The position numbers were made by a program, and so were the translations under genes. Under the pieces are notes generated by a model. It was not told where the DNA came from, made no database searches, and saw only the letters and a program-made list of their open reading frames with translations. From an uncultured Lachnospiraceae bacterium (GTDB taxonomy: Bacteria > Bacillota > Clostridia > Lachnospirales > Lachnospiraceae), in contig CACWRR010000020.1 of assembly GCA_902763335.1 (NCBI GenBank), forward strand, positions 1 through 33,753: 33,753 nt of DNA, given 5' to 3'. Shown here one piece after another: positions 7,762 to 17,443 of this stretch (the stretch's first letter is position 1; each line of letters opens with the position of its first letter).

Positions 7762-8582
7762 AAAACACAGTAAACACATTCAGAGAGGCAAAGAAAAACG
7801 GAGAGAAACTCACTATGCTTACAGCTTATGATTATTCTACGGCAAAGCTTATAGATGAGGCAGGAGTGAACAGCATACTTGTCGGCGATTCGTTAGGAAA
7901 TGTTATTCTCGGATATGAAGACACAGTATCAGTTACGGTTGAAGATATGATTCATCATGGAGCAGCAGTGGCAAGAGGTGCAAAAAATGCACTTGTAGTT
8001 ATAGATATGCCGTTTATGTCTTATCAGACATCAGTATATGATGCACTTGTAAATGCAGGCCGCCTTATGAAAGAGGGACGTGGAAATGCCGTTAAACTTG
8101 AAGGTGGAAAGGAAGTATGCCCACAGATAAAGGCAATAACAGATGCAGGTATACCTGTATGTGCCCATCTTGGAATGACACCACAGTCCATTAATGCATT
8201 TGGTGGATTTAAGGTGCAGTGTAAGACAGAGGAAACAGCAAGAAAACTTATAGAGGATGCAAAGGCAGTGGAAGAGGCAGGAGCATTTGCAGTAGTACTT
8301 GAATGTGTACCTACAAAGCTTGCAGAGCTTATTACTAAGGAAATAAATATTCCGACAATAGGAATCGGAGCAGGAGCAGGATGTGACGGACAGGTTCTCG
8401 TATATCAGGATATGTTAGGTATGTTCTCAGATTTCACACCAAAATTTGTAAAGAAATTTGCAAATGTGGGAGAGGTTATGAAAGAGGCATTCAAACAGTA
8501 TATAGAAGAAGTTTCAAATGGAACATTTCCTGAGGAGAAACATGGATATAAAATAGATGAGGAAGTATTAAAGTCTTTATAG
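7758..8582 (+). CDS. panB: 3-methyl-2-oxobutanoate hydroxymethyltransferase
   Basis: PanB transfers a hydroxymethyl group from 5,10-methylene-tetrahydrofolate to 2-oxoisovalerate, giving ketopantoate, the first committed step of pantothenate synthesis. The 274-residue length is normal. Family motifs are clear: [17 protein letters not shown], the metal-binding [29 protein letters not shown], the catalytic-Glu region VLECVP, and [20 protein letters not shown]. It is coupled to the preceding reductase gene by a 4-base overlap and is followed 25 bases later by panC. Cytoplasmic, decameric in known relatives. Confidence 0.97.
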   Translation: MKNTVNTFREAKKNGEKLTMLTAYDYSTAKLIDEAGVNSILVGDSLGNVILGYEDTVSVTVEDMIHHGAAVARGAKNALVVIDMPFMSYQTSVYDALVNAGRLMKEGRGNAVKLEGGKEVCPQIKAITDAGIPVCAHLGMTPQSINAFGGFKVQCKTEETARKLIEDAKAVEEAGAFAVVLECVPTKLAELITKEINIPTIGIGAGAGCDGQVLVYQDMLGMFSDFTPKFVKKFANVGEVMKEAFKQYIEEVSNGTFPEEKHGYKIDEEVLKSL

Positions 8583-8607
8583 TATATACGGAAAGGTGAT
8601 TAAGAAA

Positions 8608-9459
8608 ATGAAGATTGCAGGAACAGTTGCAGAGGTCAGAGAACAGGTAAAACAGTGGAGAAAGGAAGGACTTACGGTAGGACTTGTGCCTACTATGGGA
8701 TTCCTTCACGAAGGACATAAGAGCCTTATAGACAGAGCAGTTAAGGAAAATGACAGAGTGGTTGTAAGCGTATTTGTCAATCCGACACAGTTCGGACCAA
8801 ATGAGGATTTTGAGAGTTATCCGAGAGATATGGACAAGGACAGCGCATTGTGCGAGGCAGCGGGAGCATCACTTATATTCCATCCTGAACCGTCAGAGAT
8901 GTATCTTGACGGATACTCAACATTTGTTGATATGAGTACTCTTACAGGAGGACTTTGTGGAAAAACAAGACCAATCCATTTCAGAGGTGTATGTACAGTT
9001 GTGTCAAAGCTTTTCAATATAGTTACACCGGACAGAGCATATTTCGGACAGAAAGATGCACAGCAGCTTGCAGTAATCAGACATATGGTAAGAGACCTTA
9101 ACTTTGGCATAGAGATAGTAGGATGTCCTATTATAAGAGAAGAAGACGGTCTTGCAAAGAGTTCAAGAAATACTTACCTTAATGCTGAAGAGAGAGCAGC
9201 AGCTACTATACTTAGCAAGGCACTTAAAGAAGGAAAAGCAGCTTTAGAGAGTGGAGAAAGAGATGCAGCAAAGGTAAAACAGATAGTAACTGACAAGATT
9301 AATTCAGAGAAACTTTCAAAGATTGACTATGTTGAGATAGTAGACTGGAACAATCTTGAGCCGGTAGAAAAAGTTATGGACGATGTATTGTGTGCAGTTG
9401 CTGTATATATAGGAAAAACAAGACTCATTGATAACTTTATATTCAGTATCAATTCTTAG
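8608..9459 (+). CDS. panC: Pantothenate synthetase (pantoate--beta-alanine ligase)
   Basis: PanC joins pantoate and beta-alanine with ATP, through a pantoyl-adenylate. Visible motifs are [13 protein letters not shown] (the HIGH-like ATP site), [49 protein letters not shown] and [10 protein letters not shown] (the KMSKS-like loop). I choose the ATG at 8608, spaced eight bases from AGGTGA, giving 283 residues, which is the family norm; a GTG at 8596 would place the ribosome site inside the gene. Its beta-alanine comes from panD immediately downstream. Confidence 0.96.
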   Translation: MKIAGTVAEVREQVKQWRKEGLTVGLVPTMGFLHEGHKSLIDRAVKENDRVVVSVFVNPTQFGPNEDFESYPRDMDKDSALCEAAGASLIFHPEPSEMYLDGYSTFVDMSTLTGGLCGKTRPIHFRGVCTVVSKLFNIVTPDRAYFGQKDAQQLAVIRHMVRDLNFGIEIVGCPIIREEDGLAKSSRNTYLNAEERAAATILSKALKEGKAALESGERDAAKVKQIVTDKINSEKLSKIDYVEIVDWNNLEPVEKVMDDVLCAVAVYIGKTRLIDNFIFSINS

Positions 9460-9473
9460 AACGGAGGAACATG

Positions 9474-9860
9474 ATGACGATAAATATGCTAAAGGGAAAA
9501 ATCCACAGAGCAGTAGTAACACAGGCAGAACTGAACTATGTCGGAAGCATTACGGTGGACACTGAGCTTTTGGATGCCGCAGGCATACTTGAGTACGAAA
9601 AAGTACAGATAGTTGATGTGGAGAATGGAAACAGATTTGAGACATATACCATAGCAGGTGAACCGGGTTCGGGCATGATATGTTTAAATGGTGCTGCAGC
9701 AAGACAGGTACAGTTAGGCGACCATGTTATTATCATGGCATACTGCGATGTGACTCCTGAGGAAGCTAAGGAACACAAACCGCATGTTGTGTTTGTCGAT
9801 GAGAAAAATGCAGTAGTAAAAACTGCAAGATATGAAAAACACGGTCAAATAGTAGTATAA
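9474..9860 (+). CDS. panD: Aspartate 1-decarboxylase precursor
   Basis: PanD makes beta-alanine from aspartate for PanC. It is a pyruvoyl enzyme that cuts itself before a serine. With the start at 9474 (six bases after GGAGG) the cleavage site is Gly24-Ser25 in YVGS, exactly the E. coli numbering, which supports this start over the ATG at 9471. Other motifs are [28 protein letters not shown] and GDHVIIMAY. Length is 128 residues. It is the fourth gene of the pan set. Confidence 0.96.
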   Translation: MTINMLKGKIHRAVVTQAELNYVGSITVDTELLDAAGILEYEKVQIVDVENGNRFETYTIAGEPGSGMICLNGAAARQVQLGDHVIIMAYCDVTPEEAKEHKPHVVFVDEKNAVVKTARYEKHGQIVV

Positions 9861-9888
9861 AAATCACACATAAACATGATTTTTATAC
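9855..9888 (+). other. 12-bp hairpin between panD and coaBC
   Basis: A perfect 12-bp stem (9855-9866 with 9877-9888) around a 10-base loop includes the panD stop codon and fills most of the short gap before coaBC. No T-run follows, so it is more likely an RNA processing or stability element than a terminator. Confidence 0.5.
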
Positions 9889-9905
9889 GGCAGAAAGGTG
9901 CATAT

Positions 9906-11117
9906 ATGTTAAAAGGAAAAACTGTTATTTTGGGTGTTACGGGAAGCATTGCCGCATATAAGATAGCGAATCTTACCAGTATGCTTGTGAAGATGCACTG
10001 TGATGTATATGTTATTATGACACAGAACGCAACAAATTTTATTAATCCCATAACATTTGAAACACTTACAAATCACAAAACACTTGTTGATACATTTGAC
10101 AGAAATTTCAATTATAATATAGAACATGTTTCATTGGCTAAGAAGGCAGATGTGGTGCTTATAGCACCGGCATCGGCAAATGTGATAGGAAAGATTGCCG
10201 GTGGGATTGCAGATGATATGCTGACTACAACAGTTATGGCATGCAGATGCAAAAAAATCATATCCCCTGCCATGAATACGGGAATGTATGAGAATCCGAT
10301 TCTTCAGGATAACCTTAAGAAACTTAAGCGTTTTGGATATGAAATAATAGAGCCGGACACCGGACTTTTGGCATGTAAAGATGTAGGCGCAGGGAAAATG
10401 CCGTCAGAACAGGTTCTGCTTCAGCATATTTTAAGGGAAATCAGGTTTGAAAAGGATATGACCGGCAGGAGAGTCGTAGTCACGGCAGGCCCTACAAAGG
10501 AGGCAATAGACCCTGTAAGATACATTACCAACCATTCGACCGGTAAGATGGGATATGCCATTGCAAATGTGGCTGCACAAAGAGGCGCAGAGGTTGTACT
10601 GATTACAGGTGAAACATCCATAGAAAAACCACCGTTTGTCCGTACTATAGAAGTTGTAAGTGCAGAAGATATGTTTAATGCAGTAGTTGATACGGTAGAG
10701 GAAAATACGGGCAATGATGACATTGTTATAATGTCAGCGGCAGTGGCAGATTATACTCCTGCAAATGTGGCGGATGAAAAGATAAAGAAAGCAGACGGAG
10801 CAGGAAATATAGAGCTTAAGAGAACGAAAGATATACTGAAATATCTTGGTGAAAACAGAAGAGGCAGACAGTTCTTATGTGGATTTTCAATGGAAACTGA
10901 AAATATGCTTGAAAATTCCAGAAAGAAGCTGCAAAATAAAAATATCGATATGATAGTGGCAAATAATCTTAAGGTGGCAGGTGCCGGATTTGGGACAGAT
11001 ACAAATATCATAACGGTTATTACCAAAAATGAAACTGAAGAACTTCCTATTATGAGTAAGGATGAGGCAGCTATCAGGATACTTGATAAAATACTCGAGA
11101 ACAGCAAGGAGAACTAA
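9906..11117 (+). CDS. coaBC: Bifunctional phosphopantothenoylcysteine synthetase/decarboxylase
   Basis: CoaBC converts 4'-phosphopantothenate and cysteine to 4'-phosphopantetheine. The N-terminal flavin decarboxylase half shows VTGSIAAYK, catalytic His74 in IEHVSL, APASANVIGKIAGGIADD, SPAMN and the catalytic-Cys loop GLLACKDVGAGKM. The C-terminal CTP-dependent synthetase half shows GPTKEAIDPVRYITNHSTGKMG, MSAAVADYTP and the KIKK loop. The ATG at 9906 is placed by AAAGG seven bases upstream; 403 residues is normal. It completes the pan set, so this operon carries most of the route from ketoisovalerate towards CoA. The stop shares one base with the next start (TAATG). Confidence 0.97.
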   Translation: MLKGKTVILGVTGSIAAYKIANLTSMLVKMHCDVYVIMTQNATNFINPITFETLTNHKTLVDTFDRNFNYNIEHVSLAKKADVVLIAPASANVIGKIAGGIADDMLTTTVMACRCKKIISPAMNTGMYENPILQDNLKKLKRFGYEIIEPDTGLLACKDVGAGKMPSEQVLLQHILREIRFEKDMTGRRVVVTAGPTKEAIDPVRYITNHSTGKMGYAIANVAAQRGAEVVLITGETSIEKPPFVRTIEVVSAEDMFNAVVDTVEENTGNDDIVIMSAAVADYTPANVADEKIKKADGAGNIELKRTKDILKYLGENRRGRQFLCGFSMETENMLENSRKKLQNKNIDMIVANNLKVAGAGFGTDTNIITVITKNETEELPIMSKDEAAIRILDKILENSKEN

Positions 11118-12634
11118 TGAAATATTCAAACAGGACAAAATATTTAATATACATGTTTATATTTATGGTTGTCTTTTTGATGTCGGGAATTGATGTGAAA
11201 GCATCGCAGACCCAGACGATAGTTATCAGCAAAGACAGGCAGGTTGCAGACGAATTCTGCAATGTAAAGGCATACTATGTCTTGCAGAGCAGCAATACAG
11301 GTCCGTATTGTTGTGCGGGATATGTAAAAAGATTTTACGCTGCATTATATAATGTATGTGTATCACAGATAAATACATATGCCGGACCACCTGCTGTTGC
11401 AGCTGTCGGGGCAAATGTTTCTCTAAGACAGGTAGCGGTGCCACAACCCGGAGATATTATGCAGAACACGGCAAGGACTCATGTCGGAATAGTAAAGGAA
11501 GTTGAAGGCAGTCAGGTAACTCTTATAGAGCAGAACTGGAAATGGACACTGAATGGTACGGTTTATGCAAAGATAAACAGAAAGATTGGTACAGGCTACG
11601 CGTATTTTTACCGACTGGTAATAAATGGAAAAGATGCGGCTCCGGCAACGGCAGCCGTTGAACCGAAGGACAGACAGGTGTGGCAGGTATCATCTGGAGG
11701 CGGTGTCAATTTAAGACAGTCACCATCCGCTTCATCAGCAAGTCTGCTTACCATACCTTATAATACAATATTGAATGTAACGGAAGAACAGAATGTAAAT
11801 GGAAGTGTCTGGGGAAAAACAGACTATAATGGAAAAAACGGATGGATTTTACTCAGTAATGCAATGTATGTGTGGGGACAGTATCCTGCTAGTGACATCA
11901 CACCACCGGTTATATCAGATGTGAGCATCAGTCACATCACAAGAAATTCATACACTGTAACATGCAGGGTAAATGATGACAGAGGCATATCAAGAGTCCA
12001 GTTCCCTACATGGACAGAAGCATCAGGACAGGATGATCTGGCAAATGACTGGTGGACGAATCCAGCATATTCGGGAACAATAAATGGAGGTACAGTCACA
12101 TATGCAGTAAAAAGAAGTGCGCATAATAGTGAGTTTGGTATCTATAATACCCACATATATGCCATGGATACAAGCGGAAACTGGTCGGCAGTGGTAACTG
12201 ACGGCGTAGATCTTGGCACCAAAAAGTTAAAGTCAGGTATTAATGTATATATTCAGAATATAAGATCGGGCAAATATGTTACGTCAACAGGAAATTATCC
12301 TACAATGAAGAATTTCAGGAATAACGCAAGCCAGTTATATAAGATTAATAAAAGAAGTGACGGATATTATACTATAACTTCAGTATCTGAAAATAAGAGA
12401 CTGAGTATTGTTAAGAATAAGACAGGTAATGAGATAGCATTGAAACTTGTTAAAGCGACGGGCAAACAGGAAGAATATTGGAAAATATATGAAAATTCAG
12501 GAAAATATGTATTTAGAAATAAAACAGGTTATGAAGTCGTAATGATTCAGGGAGACAGCCTTAAGAGCAACAGCAAACTAAGAATGAATATGCAGAAGGA
12601 TTGCAAGACCAATATGTTCAGGCTGATATACTGA
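11117..12634 (+). CDS. Secreted CHAP-like cell-wall hydrolase with SH3 and ricin-like domains
   Basis: The 505-residue protein has a signal peptide ending about VKA-SQT. Residues about 45-170 look like a CHAP/NlpC-type papain-fold amidase, with Cys65-Cys66 in GPYCCAGYVKRFY, His122 in THVGIV and the EQNW segment (138-141) as likely catalytic residues. Then come a bacterial SH3 domain (about 193-245, GVNLRQSPS), a GBS_Bsp-like repeat (about 255-370, VSISHITRNSYTVTCRVND to MDTSGNW) and a ricin-type beta-trefoil-like end (about 375-505, with IRSGKYV, NKRLSIV). Its likely job is cutting or remodelling peptidoglycan, with SH3 and trefoil as wall or glycan binders. It shares a base with the coaBC stop, so it is translated with a CoA-synthesis gene, an unexpected pairing. 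Domain limits are approximate. Confidence 0.75.
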   Translation: MKYSNRTKYLIYMFIFMVVFLMSGIDVKASQTQTIVISKDRQVADEFCNVKAYYVLQSSNTGPYCCAGYVKRFYAALYNVCVSQINTYAGPPAVAAVGANVSLRQVAVPQPGDIMQNTARTHVGIVKEVEGSQVTLIEQNWKWTLNGTVYAKINRKIGTGYAYFYRLVINGKDAAPATAAVEPKDRQVWQVSSGGGVNLRQSPSASSASLLTIPYNTILNVTEEQNVNGSVWGKTDYNGKNGWILLSNAMYVWGQYPASDITPPVISDVSISHITRNSYTVTCRVNDDRGISRVQFPTWTEASGQDDLANDWWTNPAYSGTINGGTVTYAVKRSAHNSEFGIYNTHIYAMDTSGNWSAVVTDGVDLGTKKLKSGINVYIQNIRSGKYVTSTGNYPTMKNFRNNASQLYKINKRSDGYYTITSVSENKRLSIVKNKTGNEIALKLVKATGKQEEYWKIYENSGKYVFRNKTGYEVVMIQGDSLKSNSKLRMNMQKDCKTNMFRLIY

Positions 12635-12674
12635 TAAACGGAATAGGAAGCACTACAGGAATGGAGGTTAATAC

Positions 12675-14675
12675 ATGAGATTTGGAAAGGGATACTGGAA
12701 AACATTTAAGAGTGGAATCGAGAGGGAATGGGTTATAACAAACGGTATCGGCGGATACTGTGGAAGCTCGATAATAGGTGCAAATACAAGAAAACATCAT
12801 GGTATGCTGATAGCAAGCCTCCATGCTCCGGTTCAGAGATATATGATATTATCAAAGATAGATGAAAGCATTAAGCTTGGAGATGAGACATATTCTTTAG
12901 CAGCTACCCAGAGACCGGCAGGATATGAGGAAGGACAGCATCATTTACAGACATTTATATATGATGAACTGCCACATTACAGGTATCAGGCAGAAGAAAT
13001 GTTCATAACAAAAACTCTGTCTTTTGAAAGAGAAAAAAATACAATAACCATTGCATATGATATTGTAAACGGTTCAAAAGAAGCCACAATGAAATTCACA
13101 CCGTTATTTAATTTCAGGGAACACGGTGAAAAGAGTGAGAAAGCTGACTTAATATTCGACGTGACGGATAATGATAATGTGCTGACACTTATGCATGAAA
13201 AACATAAGGATTTCCCGGTTCATTTCTATTTTTCTGAAGGTAAAGCAGTAAAAAGAGAACAGATATATGATGAGGAGATGGAATACCAGACGGAGATTAA
13301 CACGGGGAATACAGCCGTGGAAAATCATTATACGCCTTATGATATCGTGGTGGAAGTCAGACCATATGAGAATAAAAAAATATCATTTGTGTGTTCAATT
13401 GAGGATGATTATGTAAAGGATGCATTTGCAAATGCAGAAAATGAGACAGAGAGAATAAAGAAGCTTAAGGAATCGGCAGGATACAAAGATGAATTTGCCG
13501 ATGCACTCGTTCAGGCTGCCGACCAATTTATAGTAAAGAGAGAGTCTACCGGATATAAAACCGTTCTTGCAGGTCTTCCGTGGTTTACTGACTGGGGAAG
13601 GGATACGATGATAGCGTTGCAGGGACTTACGCTGGCAACGGGAAGATTCGAGGATGCGCGAGGTATATTAAAGACATTTGCAAAATATGTGAAGAACGGA
13701 CTTGTTCCTAATATGTTTCCGGATGAGGGAATGGAGCCGCTATACAATACTGTTGATGCTTCTTTATGGTATTTTTATTCAGTTGATAAGTATTTAAGCT
13801 ATACCGGAAATGACAGTGATTATGAATTTGTGAAAAATGATATATATACTAAGCTTAAGGGGATTATTCACAGTTACAGTAACGGAACTGATTTTTCAAT
13901 CTATATGGATAAGGACAGTCTTATTCATGCCGGAGGTGGTTTTGATCAGGTGACATGGATGGATGTGCGTGTCGGAGAATGGGTAGTTACTCCGAGACAC
14001 GGTAAGCCGGTGGAGATAAATGCATTATGGTACAATGCACTTAAGGTTATGGAAAATTTATCAGAAAGATTTGGAGAGTCATCATCAGAGTATACAGAGC
14101 TTGCAGAGAAAGTAAAGGAGTCTTTTAATGCTAAGTTCTGGAATGAGGATGCAGGATGTCTGTATGATGTTGTGGACGACAGTGGAAATGATGATAAAAT
14201 CAGACCAAATCAGATATGGGCGGTATCCCTTCCATATACGATGCTTGACAGGAACAAAGAAAAATGTGTTGTGGAGACTGTTATAAATAAACTGTATGCA
14301 TCTTACGGACTTCGTACATTGTCAAAGGATAATCCGGAATATAAAGCACATTATGTGGGAAAACTTCATGACAGAGATGCAGCATACCATCAGGGTACTA
14401 CATGGGCATTTCCGCTTGGCGGACTTGTGACTGCGTATGTGAAGGTTAATGACCACTCAGCAGAGAGTATAGAGTATGCAAAAATGTTACTTGAACCGTT
14501 AAAAGACCATCTGACGGATGGTTGTGTAGGTTCGATTGCCGAGATATTTGACGGAGATGAGCCTGTCATTTCAAGAGGATGTTATGCCCAGGCATGGAGT
14601 GTAGGTGAGATATTAAGGGCATATACCGAGGACTGCATATCAGAGAGTGATGGAGCACTCAGAAATGAGGATTAA
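12675..14675 (+). CDS. Glycogen debranching enzyme (GH133-type amylo-alpha-1,6-glucosidase)
   Basis: The 666-residue protein has the two-domain plan of archaeal/bacterial GDE-type enzymes: an N-terminal beta-rich domain (EREWVITNGIGGYCGSS, TRKHHGMLIAS) and a C-terminal (alpha/alpha)6 barrel with PWFTDWGRDTMIALQG (from about residue 302), LVPNMFPDEG, YNTVDASLWYFY, GGGFDQVTWMD and PNQIWAVSLP. It removes alpha-1,6 branch stubs from glycogen in the cytoplasm. GGAGG lies seven bases before the ATG. It sits in the pan-coaBC transcript, whereas the glycogen-synthesis pair glgC/glgD is about 11 kb away, so breakdown and synthesis are not in one operon. Confidence 0.9.
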   Translation: MRFGKGYWKTFKSGIEREWVITNGIGGYCGSSIIGANTRKHHGMLIASLHAPVQRYMILSKIDESIKLGDETYSLAATQRPAGYEEGQHHLQTFIYDELPHYRYQAEEMFITKTLSFEREKNTITIAYDIVNGSKEATMKFTPLFNFREHGEKSEKADLIFDVTDNDNVLTLMHEKHKDFPVHFYFSEGKAVKREQIYDEEMEYQTEINTGNTAVENHYTPYDIVVEVRPYENKKISFVCSIEDDYVKDAFANAENETERIKKLKESAGYKDEFADALVQAADQFIVKRESTGYKTVLAGLPWFTDWGRDTMIALQGLTLATGRFEDARGILKTFAKYVKNGLVPNMFPDEGMEPLYNTVDASLWYFYSVDKYLSYTGNDSDYEFVKNDIYTKLKGIIHSYSNGTDFSIYMDKDSLIHAGGGFDQVTWMDVRVGEWVVTPRHGKPVEINALWYNALKVMENLSERFGESSSEYTELAEKVKESFNAKFWNEDAGCLYDVVDDSGNDDKIRPNQIWAVSLPYTMLDRNKEKCVVETVINKLYASYGLRTLSKDNPEYKAHYVGKLHDRDAAYHQGTTWAFPLGGLVTAYVKVNDHSAESIEYAKMLLEPLKDHLTDGCVGSIAEIFDGDEPVISRGCYAQAWSVGEILRAYTEDCISESDGALRNED

Positions 14676-17216
14676 ATGAAAAGAGTTATAAATAAATTTA
14701 TAATATTATTTCTGGTGTTTATTGCCGTCATATCAATTATGTTTTTCAGATTTAACAGAAAGATAGAGAATGAGTCTATCACTATGGGTAAGGCATCACT
14801 CCCGACCATAAGTGTAAAAAATGACGATTCTTATATTAATATGTTATATGGATATACCGTCAGTATGGAAGAGAAGTACATGAGAGATTCTGTTTCTCCT
14901 CTTTCAGATAACGGTAAACTGGATATTACAGTGAACAACTGTGAGAATCTGGTGGTGGATGTAAGCTACAGCATACTGAAAACAGATGGAACACCGGTGG
15001 TGTCTGACAAAAAAGTACAGCCGTCGGATTCAAATGTGGAAACGACGCAGGTTACCATAGATGCCGGAGCCGATGTAACACCGGATACAGAATATATGCT
15101 GGTTGTAAAACTGACGACGGACAAATATGATGAAATATACTATTATACAAGAATTATAAGGGTGAGTGAACCACATTATCTTGAGCAACAGAAGTTTGTG
15201 TATAATTTCAGTGAAAAGACTCTTGATAAGACAGCGGCGGAGGAACTGGTATCTTATATAGAACCAAGTGATTCAGAGGAAAACTCAAATCTAGGAAAGG
15301 TGACTATCTATTCAAGCTTTGATCAGCTTACATGGGGAAATCTTTCACCGGAGAGAGTGACACAGCCTGAGATAACTTATAAAGAGCTTTTAGGTGATGT
15401 CGGAAGTTATGAGCTGACATATCGTGTAAAAGCATTGAATGATTACAATACAGAACAGTATTATGATATAACGGAATTTTTCAGAGTCAAATGGACGGAG
15501 ACAGAGATATATCTTCTTGATTATGAGAGAACCATGGAGCAGGTATTTGATGCGATGGGACAGAGTGTCACATCAAGCCGTATAAATGTAGGCATAGGTT
15601 CATCGCTTCAGGCAGATTATGCAGTAAGTAAAGAAGGTAATTATGTTGCATTTGAAAAGGAGAATGCACTCTGGCTTATGGATACGGAAAACAATGAGAT
15701 AACGTCCGTATTTACATTTGCATCTTCAGTGAGCGACATTGATGTGAGAAATACAAACAACGAGCATAACATGAAGATAATCAGCGTAAATAAAAACGGA
15801 AATGTTGAATTTCTCGTGTATGGTTATATGAACAGAGGCGAGCACGAAGGAAATGTGGGCGTTGCACTCTATAACTATTCAAAAGAGTCGAACGTTGTCA
15901 GGGAGACGGTATTTATTCCGTTTACGAGAAGTTATGGAATACTTCGAGAGACGATAGGTAAACTTTTGTATGTCAATGATTCAAATGTTATGTATATTAT
16001 GCTGAATGACTGTATATATTCTATAGACCTTACCGGAAATGAATATGTTGAAATCATTTCGGGACTTAAGGACGGATGTTATGCAATTAACAATGATGGA
16101 AATGTCATAGCGTGGGAAAAAGATATGTCATATGCAGGTTCAGACTCAATTGTTATAATGAATCTGGAAACTAATGAAGAATCTACCATAAATGCTGAAG
16201 CCGGTATGAAGGTAAAGGTAGAGGGCTTTGTTGGTGATGATATTGCCTACGGTATTGCAGAAGCATCAAGAATAGTTACCGACCAGAATGGAATGACTAC
16301 GGTTCCGATGCATATTTTAAAAATCGTAAATATGAAGGGAGAGGAACAAAAGTCGTACAGTCAGGAAGGATACTATTTTACTTCCTCACAGTTAAAGGAC
16401 AACATGATAAATCTTAAGAGAGTTCAGTATGACCCGACGGGAACCGTGCTTCAGAATACGACAGATTACCAGATATTCGGCAATTCGGAGGAAGAAGAGG
16501 ATGCGGCTACTGAGGGTGTGATAAATACAGAGCTTAAGCAGAAAGAAGTTGTTATAAACTTTACAAGAAAGATTACGACTTCCGACAAGCTTGTTGTAAA
16601 ATATCCTAAGGAAATAAAGTTTGATACTACAAATACACTTAGTTTGAGAGACCTTATCTCCAGTGATAACAGATATTATGTATATGGAAGAGGAGTAATA
16701 TCAGACATAACGGATAATGCAGCCGATGCTGTGGTTGCAGCGAATGATGTAAATGGTGTTGTGATTGATGATGAGGGAAGATATATCTGGGCAAGACGTT
16801 CCAGAAAGCAGCAGGCAATGCTGACAAATGTAGGAATGACACCGGCAGCAGATGTGTCGGGATATGTTACTGCGTGCGTAAACAGCATACTTCAGTCAGA
16901 AGATGTAAATGCGGATGTGTCAGCTGAGATTGCAGCAGGAAAGTCTACAATAGAAGTTATCAATTCTCATCTGACTAACGGAAAGGCACTCGATTTGTCG
17001 GGATGCAGTCTTGATGAAATGTTGTATTATGTGGATAGGGGATATCCGGTGCTGGGAATGCTTGACAATGGAAACTGTGTGCTGGTTGTAGGATTTGATT
17101 TTTATAATGCTGTATTGCTTAATCCTGGAACGGGAGAAGTATATAAGCAGGGACTTGAAGAGACAACCGGTCAGTTTGCACAGTATGGTAACAGATTTCT
17201 TAGTATTATAAAATAA
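14676..17216 (+). CDS. Membrane-anchored protein with propeller-like and C39-like regions, unknown function
   Basis: The start directly abuts the debranching-enzyme stop, with GAGG inside that gene's end. The 846-residue product has a single N-terminal membrane helix (about 6-25), so the bulk is probably outside. Residues about 80-270 look like beta-sandwich material; about 300-600 show repeated patterns such as GNYVAFEKENALWLMDTENNEI that suggest a WD/PD40-like beta-propeller. The last 140 residues resemble a C39-like papain fold: ACVNSIL around residue 733, and GNCVLVVGFDFYNAVLLNPGTG around 800-822. Where active C39 domains have His before the VVGYD strand, this one has Asn, so it may be a non-catalytic binding domain. 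It ends the long operon before a strong terminator. I do not recognise a named family. Confidence 0.65.
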   Translation: MKRVINKFIILFLVFIAVISIMFFRFNRKIENESITMGKASLPTISVKNDDSYINMLYGYTVSMEEKYMRDSVSPLSDNGKLDITVNNCENLVVDVSYSILKTDGTPVVSDKKVQPSDSNVETTQVTIDAGADVTPDTEYMLVVKLTTDKYDEIYYYTRIIRVSEPHYLEQQKFVYNFSEKTLDKTAAEELVSYIEPSDSEENSNLGKVTIYSSFDQLTWGNLSPERVTQPEITYKELLGDVGSYELTYRVKALNDYNTEQYYDITEFFRVKWTETEIYLLDYERTMEQVFDAMGQSVTSSRINVGIGSSLQADYAVSKEGNYVAFEKENALWLMDTENNEITSVFTFASSVSDIDVRNTNNEHNMKIISVNKNGNVEFLVYGYMNRGEHEGNVGVALYNYSKESNVVRETVFIPFTRSYGILRETIGKLLYVNDSNVMYIMLNDCIYSIDLTGNEYVEIISGLKDGCYAINNDGNVIAWEKDMSYAGSDSIVIMNLETNEESTINAEAGMKVKVEGFVGDDIAYGIAEASRIVTDQNGMTTVPMHILKIVNMKGEEQKSYSQEGYYFTSSQLKDNMINLKRVQYDPTGTVLQNTTDYQIFGNSEEEEDAATEGVINTELKQKEVVINFTRKITTSDKLVVKYPKEIKFDTTNTLSLRDLISSDNRYYVYGRGVISDITDNAADAVVAANDVNGVVIDDEGRYIWARRSRKQQAMLTNVGMTPAADVSGYVTACVNSILQSEDVNADVSAEIAAGKSTIEVINSHLTNGKALDLSGCSLDEMLYYVDRGYPVLGMLDNGNCVLVVGFDFYNAVLLNPGTGEVYKQGLEETTGQFAQYGNRFLSIIK

Positions 17217-17224
17217 CTACCTGA

Positions 17225-17264
17225 AAAAGCAGCCTTGAAAATGTGAGTTTTCAAGGCTGCTTTT
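17225..17264. terminator. Strong, probably bidirectional terminator
   Basis: A 17-bp perfect stem (17225-17241 with 17248-17264) has A-runs on the left and T-runs on the right around a 6-base loop. It closes the long operon that starts at 6904 and would also stop transcripts from the minus-strand tRNA. Confidence 0.9.
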
Positions 17265-17282
17265 CCGGATGTATTCGGGCAA

Positions 17283-17309
17283 ATAAAAAACACACTCAAT
17301 ATAAGTGTG
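17283..17309 (-). terminator. Terminator of the tRNA-Pro gene
   Basis: On the minus strand CACACT pairs with AGTGTG (17304-17309 with 17291-17296) around a 7-base loop and is followed by a T-run (17285-17290 read on the minus strand). Confidence 0.65.
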
Positions 17310-17319
17310 TTAGTAAAAG

Positions 17320-17393
17320 TCGGGGTGACAGGATTCGAACCTGCGACCTCATCGTCCCGAACGATGCGCACTACCAAGCTGTGCTACACCCCG
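17320..17393 (-). tRNA. tRNA-Pro (anticodon CGG)
   Basis: The 74-base minus-strand sequence folds as a full cloverleaf: acceptor CGGGGTG/CACCCCG, D arm with GCAC/GTGC and AGCTTGGTA loop, anticodon stem CATCG/CGATG with loop TTCGGGA (anticodon CGG), variable AGGTC, and T arm with the TTCGAAT loop. The discriminator base is A and the CCA end is not encoded. It has its own consensus promoter and terminator. Confidence 0.96.
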
Positions 17394-17403
17394 TACTTGT
17401 TAT

Positions 17404-17432
17404 ATTATAAAGACTTAAGTGAGATTTGTCAA
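17404..17432 (-). promoter_or_regulatory. Consensus promoter of tRNA-Pro
   Basis: On the minus strand TTGACA (17432-17427), exactly 17 bp, TATAAT (17409-17404): both hexamers are perfect. The -10 lies ten bases before the first tRNA base. Confidence 0.9.
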
Positions 17433-17443
17433 TCATTTTTATG

